Below, piece by piece: positions 35,321-47,539 of a stretch of 64,000 bases of DNA. Source of the stretch: Pomphorhynchus laevis (taxonomy: Eukaryota > Acanthocephala > Palaeacanthocephala > Echinorhynchida > Pomphorhynchidae). Both the position numbers and the translations under genes were made by a program. The stretch lies in NCBI GenBank assembly GCA_012934845.2, contig WNNJ02002228.1, forward strand, positions 1-64,000, in the 5' to 3' direction. The notes under the pieces are model-generated. The model did no database searches, had not been told where the DNA came from, and was given only the letters and a program-made list of their open reading frames with translations. Numbering within the stretch: the stretch's first letter is position 1; the number at the start of each line of letters is the position of its first letter.

Positions 35321-35511
35321 TATTAACTAACTGAGCCAAATTCAAAAACAAAATGACAAAATGTATATTTTTTTAAAGCTTTCGGCGTGAGCCTTCTTCA
35401 GTAATTTACTAATCTAAAACTTTAGTAAATTACTGAAGAAGGCTCACGCTGAAAGCTTAAAAAATATACATTTTGTCATTTTGTTTTTGAATTTGGCTCG
35501 CTTAGTTAATA
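35321..35511. mobile_element. 191-bp near-perfect palindrome (foldback MITE-like)
   Basis: Two arms of about 90 bases pair with only a few mismatches around an ~8-base centre (TCTAAAAC near 35412). The left arm starts TATTAACTAACTGAGCC and the right arm ends GGCTCGCTTAGTTAATA. There is no coding content. The very similar arms suggest either a young insertion or recent correction between arms. Confidence 0.85.
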
Positions 35512-37129
35512 TATGTAAAACAACGGATCAATTTTTAGACCGATCGATTTTTTAACTTCACTTTTATCTTTATCTAATCTCTTTATAAAATTTTTATAAC
35601 ATTAGCTACTTATATATTAGTAAATTATATATAATTACTTTATAATTATATAAACATTTATGATATAATATAACATTAGCAAGCTATATATATTAGTAAA
35701 TTATACATAATTACTATATATATTTATATATACAACTTTTTTGATATTTAGCACAACCGCATGAATCATATTTTGGTCTAATAATTAACGATGAATTATA
35801 AATTAATTATTATGCATTTGAAAATTTACGAGTGTTTTGTTGTTAAAAATTAATTAAAACATACATGCATTTTAATTCAGTGACGGATCAATTAAACATA
35901 ATTCAGTATTTTTATTTGAAAATAAAATCATTCATTAATATATGAGCTTGAAAGCTCACTTATGCATCTGCAATTACGGATGATCATTATTTCACCAAAT
36001 GTTGGTGATACCATCTCGATATCCGGTATATTTATTCCTTATTAAAAGGATTTAAACTAAAAGTAGTCATTTAGTCAATAAATTAAGAATTGTTGATAAT
36101 GACCTTTTTTAAATAGTAAAAATTATTTTAGAAAGCGTAATAATGCTTTTAATTTTCAACACCAACCGTGATCGTTTTATATATTGTCAATTTAAATTGA
36201 GATAAATAATTATTAATAACAAATTATCCTCGTTTTCGTTTGAAAATTGTTTATTTACATAAAGCGAATAATTTAATTCATTTATTTGTAAATAAGAATT
36301 TGTTTTCATTCAGGTTCAAGTATGTGGCTACTTTGGATATTGCTGTAAAGTAACTTTTGGGATTCAAATCCTGATATGACTGACGTTAATGTAACGTCAT
36401 GAATTGATTCAAAATGAATTTACCTTGACCCCCTTAACTATTTAGTTACCCTAATAAATGATGCTTTTACTTAAACGTTTAAAGAATTGTTAGCTAATTT
36501 TATTTTTTTGTTTAATCAACAGTTTAAATTATACAAATGAAACTATTGCCTAAAAAGGTTGTCATAATTGTAATGAGGATTTCACAGAGAAAATATAAAA
36601 TGAGTATTTTACTCTTGTAAATAAGAATTTACTTTATTATTTACTTAATTATTAAAAACATTATATCTAAATATAACTTGATTAAGTTATAAATTTATAA
36701 GTTAATTAATCGTAAATTTTCTTATAAAAGAATCCGTTTCTGTTAGAATTTTCCTACTATATTTTAATAATTTGTGTATATATGCTAACAAAGTCAACGA
36801 ATCGAGTAACACAATCAACGATGGAGAAACAAAGTCAACAGCCAAAGCAACGTTTGTTTCCCGGTAATTTTAGGATCTGCGAATCGCAAAACATTAGGAA
36901 TAAAACCTACATATGTACGTTTTCCTTTTTCATGACACTCCTGTCATATATTCTAAAATGCATTAAACGAAATTTGAACAATATCTTGAATTTTAAGGAT
37001 GCAATAAAATGTGTTTTTAAACCGGTACAACATGAATTGTTATGTGATTAGATTTTGGCAGATCGATTATTTAAAAATCGGATTTAAAAATCGGATTTTT
37101 ATTTTTGAATTTACTATTTTGCATTAAAG
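35512..37129. other. AT-rich upstream region of the PRA1-family exon
   Basis: A frame of 89 codons at 36782-37051 starts MLTKSTNRVTQ and has no recognisable domain. It ends 79 bases before the PRA1-family start codon. The promoter of that gene should lie in this interval, but no clear TATA or initiator stands out. Confidence 0.35.
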
Positions 37130-37314
37130 ATGACTACAAATGAAGAAATACAGTTTCCTGCTTTTCGGTCATTTAATGACTTTTTGCTGGACGCTCGCTG
37201 GTCCATGCCTGATTTTAACGACCTGAATAAAATAAACAACCGAGTTTTAAATAACCTACTTTACTACCAGACCAACTACTTTCTTATGGGTTTCATAATG
37301 TTTTTATGTGTCGG
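37130..37314 (+). CDS. First coding exon of a PRA1-family protein (PRAF2/ARL6IP5-type)
   Basis: Sixty-one codons plus two bases. The translation has FRSFNDFLLDARWSMPDF and then NNRVLNNLLYYQTNYFLMGF, the signature start of PRA1-family proteins of the PRAF2/PRAF3 (ARL6IP5, JWA) branch. In those proteins WNNRVVSNLLYYQTNY precedes the first membrane hairpin. Family members are ~180-residue ER/Golgi membrane proteins that bind prenylated Rab GTPases or modulate glutamate transporters. The exon starts at the only nearby ATG and ends at a good donor (GG|GTAAGT, 37315). The rest, about 120 residues with two membrane hairpins, was not found within the next few kilobases by eye. A 32-base candidate at about 38172-38200 fits the phase but is too short to trust. 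The gene is thus partial here. Confidence 0.8.
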
Positions 37315-37547
37315 GTAAGTTTTTCCAGATTACTTGATTGAATATTTTAAATTCAATTATTAAATTTGATAATTAATTTATTTTAATATTAAATTAGCTA
37401 ATATTACTATCATATATGACTAGTTCCTCTATTCATATATATTCCTATATATATTCCTCCATTCACATATATATTCTTCTATTCATATATGAAATGAGTA
37501 ACGTATATTTTATGTTGAAATTCATTACAGTCACGAAATATTTTCTT

Positions 37548-37626
37548 CGAGGTTTATATCCCCTACAGCTAAGAAATATTAATGCGAGGTTAAAATCCCC
37601 TGCAGCTAAGAAATATTAATGCGAGG
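37548..37626. repeat. Tandem ~37-bp duplication
   Basis: GCTAAGAAATATTAATGCGA and the CCCCTRCA segment before it occur twice in a row, inside the presumed first intron of the PRA1-family gene. Confidence 0.75.
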
Positions 37627-39620
37627 TGTGTTTTCAAGCGGTAGAAATATTTCGTGAATTATGTCAGCAGATGATTGCAACAGATTAAAGTAAACGCCTA
37701 TTAAAGTGATCGTCAATATGTTTATTGAATTTGTTTTGGTTTAGCATGACTAGTCGGAAAGAATTATTTGCCCGCAATGACAATATCATCTAAAGCCCGA
37801 CCTATTGACCAAAATGTGACTATAGTGTACATTAATTATACATTAATAAATAATTATACGGCATATGAGACCTTTCATCATGTTCTCCAGCAACTGCATT
37901 GTCCGAGATGTTCTCAGGAATCTAGAATGAGTCAAATTTCGGAAAAGAGAAGAGTTGGTTGTCAGTTTTCTGATGAGCCCGAGTATTAATTATATTATAT
38001 TGATATATAATATAACTAATATTGAATCAAAACTAATATTATAATATATTGTTTTTATATTATAATATAATATTGAAACTAATATTATGTTATATTGGAC
38101 GTTGACTTGAAAATTAAAACTAATATTATATTGTTTCGACCTGATATTATATTCTTTTTATTTTGTTAGCTGTTTCTTCGAAGTGATTTTTTCACCTGGT
38201 AAAAAGTGTTAAATTTACTGTTTAATTAGTAATTATCTTTAAAACTTGTTTAATAAACTAAAAATTAAAATATCAAAATTAGATAATAAACGTAATTTAA
38301 AAATTAAATAACAAATTAAATGTTCCGAATTTCTTAATAATGCACAAGATTATTTTAATGAATTTTTAAATAAATAATATCATGCGATAATCATTTACAC
38401 TAGAATTGTATTTTAAGCTGGGATTGTGAAATTAGAACTTTTATTTTAAAAATGGATAATAAAAAGTCCATATTTCAAAATGGGCATTGGCTACCAATGT
38501 CCCTAGTTTATTAATAAAATCGTTTTCGTTATTAGATAAGATAACATTTTTGTAAAAAAAAACTATCTTTTCTACCAGCATTTTGTGTATGTTATTAGTG
38601 AACATGTAAGTGAACATTTGCATTTGTTAGAAACGCGTCATTAGTCACACAATGAGCAGAATTGTTCAAAAGTACAAAAACCTTTCATTTAAACAATTTA
38701 TGAAATACTGCGGGTAATTTCAAATTTTGTTTTCCAAATGCTTTCAAACATTCTCTCATAATTAAGTTTTACTAGGGCGATAAACGCATAAGCCTTCGAT
38801 ATTTATTTGACAAATCCATTTTCGTTTACCACTTTCTAGTGTTTCAATATTTATGCAAAGGCATCAAATTTAGCTTGAGGTTAAAAATTAAAATACTTTC
38901 TATCTACTATTCTTGTTCACAACGAAAATTACTGAACCAACGAAAATTCTTAATTAATAATTATTTATTATCCTCAAGTTATTTTCCTTAGTAACGGGGT
39001 AACGCTGGCGGCAGGGTAAATAATTATTTTAAAATTCTTTATTACTCAACGAAGTGATATAATACTCAGTTCAACATTGAACACAATTGAACGTTTAAAA
39101 AAGTAATTATATTGCAACAATAACTAACTTCATCGTCAATTATATTGAAAATATACTAGATAATTAACTTATCGTCAAGATATTTAAAAATATTTAATAT
39201 ATTCAAGATATTAAGTAGTGACAAAAGATATTAAAGGTATTACATTAAATTAAATATTAAATAAATATTAAGTAAATTAAATTTTACAAATATTTACTTG
39301 TCTTTTAATTGAATGACCACGTTGCATTAGTGGTCATTAGTGGTCGCTATTAAGATCAAATTTTGAGAAAATCTATTTATAGTTGCGAGAATAATGAACA
39401 ACGATACATTATAAGCAATCCCGACTCTTTAATGCAAAAAAATAGATAATGCAAAATTGCCACACCTATTGCTATCCATTCTTTGTGTAATCAAATGCTA
39501 ATTAGGATAGGTTATCGTGACACCTCTGTGTTAGCAATACACCAAACTGTTAATATATTCATTAATACACAAGTATCATAAATCTATATCGTTTATTCGC
39601 ATCGAGCATGACTAAACAAA
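37627..39620. other. AT-rich intron or intergenic DNA
   Basis: A 73-codon frame at 37768-37989 ends with a CPRC pair but has no known family. No other feature was seen before the receptor gene. Confidence 0.4.
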
Positions 39621-40592
39621 ATGGTTAAACACTGCAATGATAATGTAAGCGTTATTCTTATTAAAATAGCTATTTGGATCGAGCGAATTCTAATACCAAT
39701 AATTCTGGCAATGGGATTTCCAGGTAACTTTATGCTATTCCGGACAATGCAGAATTCACTTTGCCGTTCAATGCACATGTCTGTATTTTTCAAAGCAATC
39801 GCGGTAGTTGATAGTGCTGTGCTATTTATACTTTTTGGAAGGTGGCTCGAAAGTTTGCATTTATTTTCGATGAATGAGCTTACTGACTGCGGATGGTCAT
39901 GGGGTGCGGGTTTCGCGGCTCATACAATATCAAATTGGTTGCTATTCATACTCAATTTTGACAGGGCTTTATTCGTTATACACAATGATTTAAGCCTAAG
40001 ATATTTTAATAAACGAAATTGTAAGATAATGTGCGCTGTTGTTTCGTTGGTGACTATTGCTTTAATGTTACATTGGCCGTATATTTTGCATTATAATAGA
40101 ACAAGTTATCAATTCTCAGGAACTCCTTGTGCATTTAATAAAAACGCCGTAAAGTGGGGACGAGTAGGTTGGCCGATCTTATACAACTCACTCTGCATTG
40201 GCTTACCATACATTGGTATTCTTTTTTGCTTATTCCATTTAATCATGCATGTACAGAGAAGTAGGCGAAAAGTTGGTACTGGATTGCGACAGAACGAACG
40301 ACATGGTTTTAGAAGCACGATCGCAATATCACTGTTCTATATCTGCTGCAACACTCCGTATGGAATTTTTCAAAACTTTATCGGTATAATATTAAGGACG
40401 TCGTCGTGCCATGCTCAATGTGCCTGGATTATCGTCAATATTCTCGCAACACTAATCGCAACGCTTAATCATGCAATAAAGTTCTACCTGCTAGCTTCTC
40501 AAACCAAGGTGATTCGTCACAACCTTACAAATATATTAATAAACAAAGACGTTGATCATGTAAAGATGAAATCAAGATTTTCAAATAAATAA
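39621..40592 (+). CDS. Seven-transmembrane receptor (rhodopsin-like, peptide-receptor type)
   Basis: Intact 323-codon gene without introns. Hydrophobic spans at residues about 23-43, 53-73, 93-118, 134-155, 184-208, 231-256 and 266-292 give seven passes. Class A landmarks are present in altered form: GFPGN in TM1, the conserved Asp as AVVD in TM2, Cys90 and Cys170 for the extracellular disulphide, FDR (113-115) in place of DRY, CCNTP with Pro246 in TM6, and NHAIKFY (283-289) in place of NPxxY. An NRT glycosylation site sits in extracellular loop 2. A basic stretch (VQRSRRK) in loop 3 suits G-protein contact. The pattern recalls the divergent FMRFamide/neuropeptide-like receptors expanded in invertebrates; the ligand cannot be told. 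The tail after TM7 is short (about 30 residues). It lies 2.3 kb beyond the PRA1-family exon, on the same strand, and could sit within that gene's intron. Confidence 0.85.
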   Translation: MVKHCNDNVSVILIKIAIWIERILIPIILAMGFPGNFMLFRTMQNSLCRSMHMSVFFKAIAVVDSAVLFILFGRWLESLHLFSMNELTDCGWSWGAGFAAHTISNWLLFILNFDRALFVIHNDLSLRYFNKRNCKIMCAVVSLVTIALMLHWPYILHYNRTSYQFSGTPCAFNKNAVKWGRVGWPILYNSLCIGLPYIGILFCLFHLIMHVQRSRRKVGTGLRQNERHGFRSTIAISLFYICCNTPYGIFQNFIGIILRTSSCHAQCAWIIVNILATLIATLNHAIKFYLLASQTKVIRHNLTNILINKDVDHVKMKSRFSNK

Positions 40593-41019
40593 ACCTTTTA
40601 AGTTTGTAACATTTTTTCAAAAATAATCAATTTTTTTGAAAAAATCGTTATTAGAGGATAAATTATGAAATTCACCATTTCCTTATTAGTCAATATCAAA
40701 TTTAAAAGCATCGTATTTTTTAAGAAAATTGCCATAATACTATTAATTTCGTTAGATATAAAACAATGTTCTATATTTACTTGTGAATTAAGTCAATAAT
40801 TAAGAGAATAATGAAATATAATAAATAATGTATGTAATGTATTTGTAAATTAAGACTTGCAAATTAGTAAATATTTTGGGTATATATAAATGGCATACAC
40901 ATATTTAGATATTTGATATCATAATGTGGGTATATTATACACCTAGTATATACATAGAAAATACACATATTATATACAAATGTTTATATAATTCCAAATA
41001 TAAGTTACTATAAAATAAA
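40593..41019. other. Receptor 3' flank, AT-rich
   Basis: No feature beyond AATAAA-like motifs directly after the receptor stop (ATAAATAAACC at 40584-40594). Confidence 0.4.
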
Positions 41020-41185
41020 AATCATACAAAAAATGTCAAATTTATAAATCATCTAAATATTATTAAAAACAAATTAAACCAAATCAATCCACTCTTGTGG
41101 ATTGATACTAAAGAATATACTCTGCATTAGAATAAGAAATTACGTTAGATAATCAAATTATATCAAACAAATTACATCATTACCA
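41020..41185 (+). mobile_element. Penelope-like tail fragment
   Basis: ACTCTGCATTAGAATAAGA near 41118 and the preceding bases resemble the end of the Penelope-like frame and start of its tail (compare 7340-7420). Old and diverged. Confidence 0.5.
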
Positions 41186-42370
41186 TGTGTGCTCACATAT
41201 ATGTTCACACACATTCATCATAGTTACACTGTAATGTTGAGTCGGGAATATGTACTCAAACCTTATAAAATAGCAAATTCTCCAGATGATTTATTTCGTT
41301 ATTCTAAACATCGTATTATATCTTTTAATCATTTCAAAAATTATTTTAAAGATTAAGAAATTTCAATTTTAAATTTTTTATTGCACAGAATGGACTTTAG
41401 TTTTTTTATCTAATAATAAGACCTAAATATATTATATAAATGTATTTTAGTTGCTAAACATAATACAAAAGTTAGTAAACGTATTATTTTGCTAACTATC
41501 GGCTCATTTTGCTCTACACGATATGACAATTCAGTCAAAGAGATTCCCGAATTCAAAGCATCTCTCTATGAAGTTGTTTCTAGTAAATATGTATTTTATT
41601 CTAATCGATGAAATATATTAAACGAATAAATTATGTAGCAATAACAATTAAATATTTAACACAGAAATTTATGCAGCAAGTAACACATATTTTTAAGATC
41701 TATACGTGCCAAATAACAAGTAATTATCAAGGTAATTTCTAGCCAACTGATAATCCATCTTCAAAATTGTATTTTTTTTGTAAGATTATTATCTTGTTTA
41801 TAAGGTTATCTTCGAAGTAAACATATATAGAATCGTTTAAATAATCTAGTATGAAAATTACAATGACTAGATTTTAAGAGTCATATTAAAATGTTAAGTT
41901 TCTGATTTGGCTTGTTTAAGGAATGAGTTTAAGGTACTTTGTGTATATATACGAAAAATATTTTTATTTCCAACGAAAAATTTAATATAGACCACAATCT
42001 CGAGGTCACACTTTTTAACAATCTAGATAATTTATCGAGAAGAATTAAGAATTAATTATAAATTAATTATTTTTAATTATAAATTAATAATTAAGAAATA
42101 TTTTTTCAACATTTCACAAGTTCCAGAATTTAAAATGGTTTAACAATAAAAGGAAATGAGTACATTTCCAAGTTTTATCTGTAATTCGTGCATTAATCTC
42201 TATACACATTTCCTTTCTTTTATCACTATAGCAAGATCGCGACACATAATCTTTTTACCAGACATAAACCTGTTTTACTAAGCTGATCCCAAATACGAGC
42301 AACTTAGTGTAGCCAACAAACCCATCCGGCTAATGTTTTACACTCTAAAGTGCCTAATAACCATTTTCTT
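41186..42370. other. AT-rich interval, nothing recognised
   Basis: No coding or repeat relation could be supported. Confidence 0.4.
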
Positions 42371-42375
42371 CAGGC

Positions 42376-42413
42376 TATATAAAGGAGGGCTTGGCCATAA
42401 TCATTTTTCAGTT
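42376..42413 (+). promoter_or_regulatory. Candidate core promoter (TATA plus initiator)
   Basis: TATATAAAG at 42376-42384 is followed by TCAGTT at 42408-42413, so the initiator A lies about 34 bases from the first T, close to the spacing of animal TATA promoters. Downstream an ATG at 42461 or 42474 is followed by a donor-like AAG|GTGAGA at 42483. No second exon could be identified, so the transcript remains hypothetical. Confidence 0.3.
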
Positions 42414-42483
42414 CATATGAACGAGATATTAATCATTATTAATGATTAATAACATTTTATATGATACATTCGAATGCAGAAGG

Positions 42484-44231
42484 TGAGAAAGATATACTCA
42501 AAAATAGTAAATTTTTCACGTAATACTACATTCTTTGCTTGCCAATATTTGGCGTATATAATTTACATAACCGTAATATATTACTTACCCGTAATATATA
42601 CTAATCTAGCTGTCAATCCAGCTAGTGTATAAAAAGATATTTTTTACCTAGAAATAAATTTAACTGTAGAAAAAATTGTTAGATTATGCTACCAGTTTAG
42701 GTAATGCAATGTATGTATATTTGTATATTTGTATATACAAAATATTTAGTTTATATTTGTATTTTATATTATATAAATATATAATATTTATATAATAAAA
42801 ATTATAATTACCCGTAATATATATTTATATATATTGTATATTTTTCGAATATATCTTTCAAATAAGATTCAAATATAAATGATTGCATGCAAATATTTAT
42901 TTCATAATAAACTGAAAAATGTTTGTAATATTTTTCTGCTATAATCACAATTTATCTTCATATGTGACTTGAAAGACTTTACACCCGGTTATTGCTCAAG
43001 CTTACTGAAACAAAAACTCAAAGTCGTAAATATCAAACAATATTTGAAGCAATTACTTACAAAATCTTAAAAAATGTTATAAAAACATATTTTCTATCCA
43101 CAGCAAGATGTTTAATTTAATTTTAAAAGACGTTTTCTCTATTTTGGACAATCTCAATGGTAAATATCACCACTGAGAGTATAACAGCGAAGTGGATAAA
43201 GCGATGACAATACACATGTACAAGAAACAAAATGGAAACAGTAGATGACATAGTTATACAACGTAGTTTATTTTAACAACAGTAAGATCGAAAAAACTAC
43301 ACACAGTTCCAAACGGTAAAATGCTTAGTCACAATGTTCCTCTCGCTCACATTTACAATCATATAGGAGGAAGCAAACTATGTAATAACATTGAATATTT
43401 TGCGAATATATCATACCCGGTAATAACAACAATTGCAGGTAAAAACCCTTTTTACGACTTTTTAAGCGTAAAGAAGCATATGCTTGGCCTGACTTAATTG
43501 AAATGTCCTGCGATGAGCGTTTATATAAACACTGAGTGTATCTTAGTGTACTTTTGATTAAATCTGAAAAAGGGAAATTTTCATCTACAGGTAATGTATG
43601 AATGTTTGATATTACGAAACATAAATATAAGTATTTATGAATATAAATATTTATAAAAAATTTTAAGAATCCAAATATTACAAACATTGCAATTGAATAA
43701 ATTTATTGCAATAATGAATTTAATGATATATTTTTTAATATATTTATTAATATATACCTAATTTTAAACTAAATAAGAACTGAGTAATTAAAATTAAAAC
43801 AATTATTTTTATTGAAAAAACATTTGGTTTAAAAAATTTAAACAATTGGTTTTAATTGAAACTAATTTCAATTAATAATATTAATTGAAATTAATAATAT
43901 TCAATCAAATATTTATTAATTAAAATAAATTAATTAATTTTTATTTGTGACATAAACCAAATTGTATTATTTTACATTGTATTATCTTTATTACATGAGA
44001 GTATTTGTAATTGATAAAAGAAAGACAAGAGTTATTTTTCAAATGAGGTTTACCTCTTTAGTACAAGTTTATTTAAAAAACATTATTAAAATATCTCTAA
44101 TAAAAATAGGTCTGTAAATATTTTCTAAGCATTTCCTAAGCATTTCTGATCAAAAATAGTGTTTGCTGATACCTTAAAACAAATTATTCAGCTGATATAT
44201 AACTTTTTATTTATTATTAATTTTCTGATTC
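42484..44231. other. AT-rich interval with a possible minus-strand exon
   Basis: A 120-codon minus-strand frame spans 43325-43687. Within it, an acceptor-like TTACCTGTAG precedes codons reading DENFPFSDLIKSTLRYTQCL and continuing to SLRLKSRKKG. That middle part looks more protein-like than its surroundings, but no family is recognised and flanking exons were not found. Confidence 0.3.
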
Positions 44232-44353
44232 ATAAAGAATTATTGGAGCTCGATCAAAGAAAAGGAAAATTTTATTTGATATTTTGCTAAACTATGTAAG
44301 CAAAATATCTATAAATTCCTCTTTTATTCGATCCAGCTCCAATAATTCTTTAT
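44232..44353. mobile_element. 122-bp foldback element at the satellite edge
   Basis: AAAGAATTATTGGAGCT at the left and AGCTCCAATAATTCTTT at the right are reverse complements. The arms of about 45 bases continue inward through the GATC and TTTGATATTTTGC segments. Its right arm is the first part of the first satellite unit. Confidence 0.75.
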
Positions 44354-47089
44354 CAATAATGGATCATTATCAACTGTCGAATGATCAACAATTCAACAGT
44401 TCTGTGGAGACACTAGTCTGCAGTTATCAATAAACTTATAGAAAATCGAAATCAAGAGATTGCAATTTTCTGAATATGTTAACAGAGGTTAGCGAAATAT
44501 CAAAAAAAATTCTCATCTTTTTTGATCCAGCTCCAATAATTCTTTATCAATAATGGATCATTATCAACTGTCGAATGATCAACAATTCAACAGTTCTGTG
44601 GAGACACTAGTCTGCAGTTATCAATAAACTTATAGAAAATCGAAATCAAGAGATTGCAATTTTCTGAATATGTTAACAGAGGTTAGCGAAATATCAAAAA
44701 AAATTCTCATCTTTTTTGATCCAGCTCCAATAATTCTTTATCAATAATGGATCATTATCAACTGTCGAATGATCAACAATTCAACAGTTCTGTGGAGACA
44801 CTAGTCTGCAGTTATCAATAAACTTATAGAAAATCGAAATCAAGAGATTGCAATTTTCTGAATATGTTAACAGAGGTTAGCGAAATATCAAAAAAAATTC
44901 TCATCTTTTTTGATCCAGCTCCAATAATTCTTTATCAATAATGGATCATTATCAACTGTCGAATGATCAACAATTCAACAGTTCTGTGGAGACACTAGTC
45001 TGCAGTTATCAATAAACTTATAGAAAATCGAAATCAAGAGATTGCAATTTTCTGAATATGTTAACAGAGGTTAGCGAAATATCAAAAAAAATTCTCATCT
45101 TTTTTGATCCAGCTCCAATAATTCTTTATCAATAATGGATCATTATCAACTGTCGAATGATCAACAATTCAACAGTTCTGTGGAGACACTAGTCTGCAGT
45201 TATCAATAAACTTATAGAAAATCGAAATCAAGAGATTGCAATTTTCTGAATATGTTAACAGAGGTTAGCGAAATATCAAAAAAAATTCTCATCTTTTTTG
45301 ATCCAGCTCCAATAATTCTTTATCAATAATGGATCATTATCAACTGTCGAATGATCAACAATTCAACAGTTCTGTGGAGACACTAGTCTGCAGTTATCAA
45401 TAAACTTATAGAAAATCGAAATCAAGAGATTGCAATTTTCTGAATATGTTAACAGAGGTTAGCGAAATATCAAAAAAAATTCTCATCTTTTTTGATCCAG
45501 CTCCAATAATTCTTTATCAATAATGGATCATTATCAACTGTCGAATGATCAACAATTCAACAGTTCTGTGGAGACACTAGTCTGCAGTTATCAATAAACT
45601 TATAGAAAATCGAAATCAAGAGATTGCAATTTTCTGAATATGTTAACAGAGGTTAGCGAAATATCAAAAAAAATTCTCATCTTTTTTGATCCAGCTCCAA
45701 TAATTCTTTATCAATAATGGATCATTATCAACTGTCGAATGATCAACAATTCAACAGTTCTGTGGAGACACTAGTCTGCAGTTATCAATAAACTTATAGA
45801 AAATCGAAATCAAGAGATTGCAATTTTCTGAATATGTTAACAGAGGTTAGCGAAATATCAAAAAAAATTCTCATCTTTTTTGATCCAGCTCCAATAATTC
45901 TTTATCAATAATGGATCATTATCAACTGTCGAATGATCAACAATTCAACAGTTCTGTGGAGACACTAGTCTGCAGTTATCAATAAACTTATAGAAAATCG
46001 AAATCAAGAGATTGCAATTTTCTGAATATGTTAACAGAGGTTAGCGAAATATCAAAAAAAATTCTCATCTTTTTTGATCCAGCTCCAATAATTCTTTATC
46101 AATAATGGATCATTATCAACTGTCGAATGATCAACAATTCAACAGTTCTGTGGAGACACTAGTCTGCAGTTATCAATAAACTTATAGAAAATCGAAATCA
46201 AGAGATTGCAATTTTCTGAATATGTTAACAGAGGTTAGCGAAATATCAAAAAAAATTCTCATCTTTTTTGATCCAGCTCCAATAATTCTTTATCAATAAT
46301 GGATCATTATCAACTGTCGAATGATCAACAATTCAACAGTTCTGTGGAGACACTAGTCTGCAGTTATCAATAAACTTATAGAAAATCGAAATTAAGAGAT
46401 TGCAATTTTCTGAATATGTTAACAGAGGTTAGCGAAATATCAAAAAAAATTCTCATCTTTTTTGATCCAGCTCCAATAATTCTTTATCAATAATGGATCA
46501 TTATCAACTGTCGAATGATCATCAATTCAACAGGTCTGTAGAGACACTAGTCTGCAGTTATCAATAAACTTATAGAAAATCGAAATCAAGAGATTGCAAT
46601 TTTCTGAATATGTTAACAGAGGTTAGCGAAATATCAAAAAAAATTCTCATCTTTTTTGATCCAGCTCCAATAATTCTTTATCAATAATGGATCATTATCA
46701 ACTGTCGAATGATCAACAATTCAACAGTTCTGTGGAGACACTAGTCTGCAGTTATCAATAAACTTATAGAAAATCGAAATCAAGAGATTGCAATTTTCTG
46801 AATATGTTAACAGAGGTTAGCGAAATATCAAAAAAAATTCTCATCTTTTTTGATCCAGCTCCAATAATTCTTTATCAATAATGGATCATTATCAACTGTC
46901 GAATGATCAACAATTCAACAGTTCTGTGGAGACACTAGTCTGCAGTTATCAATAAACTTATAGAAAATCGAAATCAAGAGATTGCAATTTTCTGAATATG
47001 TTAACAGAGGTTAGCGAAATATCAAAAAAAATTCTCATCTTTTTTGATCCAGCTCCAATAATTCTTTATCAATAATGGATCATTATCAA
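44330..47089. repeat. 194-bp satellite, 14 units plus a partial
   Basis: GATCCAGCTCCAATAATTC recurs every 194 bases from 44330 to 47046 (44330, 44524, 44718, 44912 and so on). The units are almost identical: only single changes, for example at 46391 and 46522-46541, were seen. Each unit joins the ~130-bp core of the cluster at 25925-26560 with an extra ~64 bases around CTGTGGAGACACTAGTCTGC. The array ends in a 44-base partial copy. Its high uniformity means recent amplification. Confidence 0.95.
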
Positions 47090-47539
47090 TTTACAATTTT
47101 CTTATTAGTAATTAACATATTGTATAAGCAATATTATACTAAATCATATGATTACAGGAGTGTAATTATCAATTGAACAACTGTGTGGTCAGGATCATTA
47201 ATGACTTAGATGTATTTAAGCTCTCGCTATGTATTTAAGCTTACTCAACTTTGTAGAGTAAGCTAAAACTATTATTATTTATAAATTGTAAATAAGGAGG
47301 AGTGGCAATTTTTTTTCACAATATTAGAGATCCAATATTTATGTGACACGTGGGCACACCATTATCAAGGATTATTCAATATGAAAATAAAAATCAATTA
47401 AAAGTAGTACAAAAAAGTCAACAGTAAGCAATGTCTATTTAACCATTAGGTGGTAGTAAAAATTGTCCAGCTATCATTCGAGGATTTAATTTCAGTTTTT
47501 AGGTTTCAGTTTTTGAAGAAAGCCAATATCATTACATAT
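47090..47539. other. Satellite flank, nothing recognised
   Basis: AT-rich. An ~18-base block (TTTAAGC, TACTCAACTTT region) repeats weakly near 47216-47270. No gene. Confidence 0.4.

Noticed and set aside
36340-36385. TTCAAATCC near 36362 as a tRNA T-arm
   Set aside because: No acceptor stem, D-arm or anticodon arm could be drawn around it.
38172-38200. 32-base micro-exon as the second PRA1-family exon
   Set aside because: Splice-like ends and phase fit, but the encoded residues are too few and too weakly similar to support.
44330-47089. Satellite units as tandem genes or tandem tRNA-like RNAs
   Set aside because: No frame stays open across a unit and no box A/B or cloverleaf is visible.
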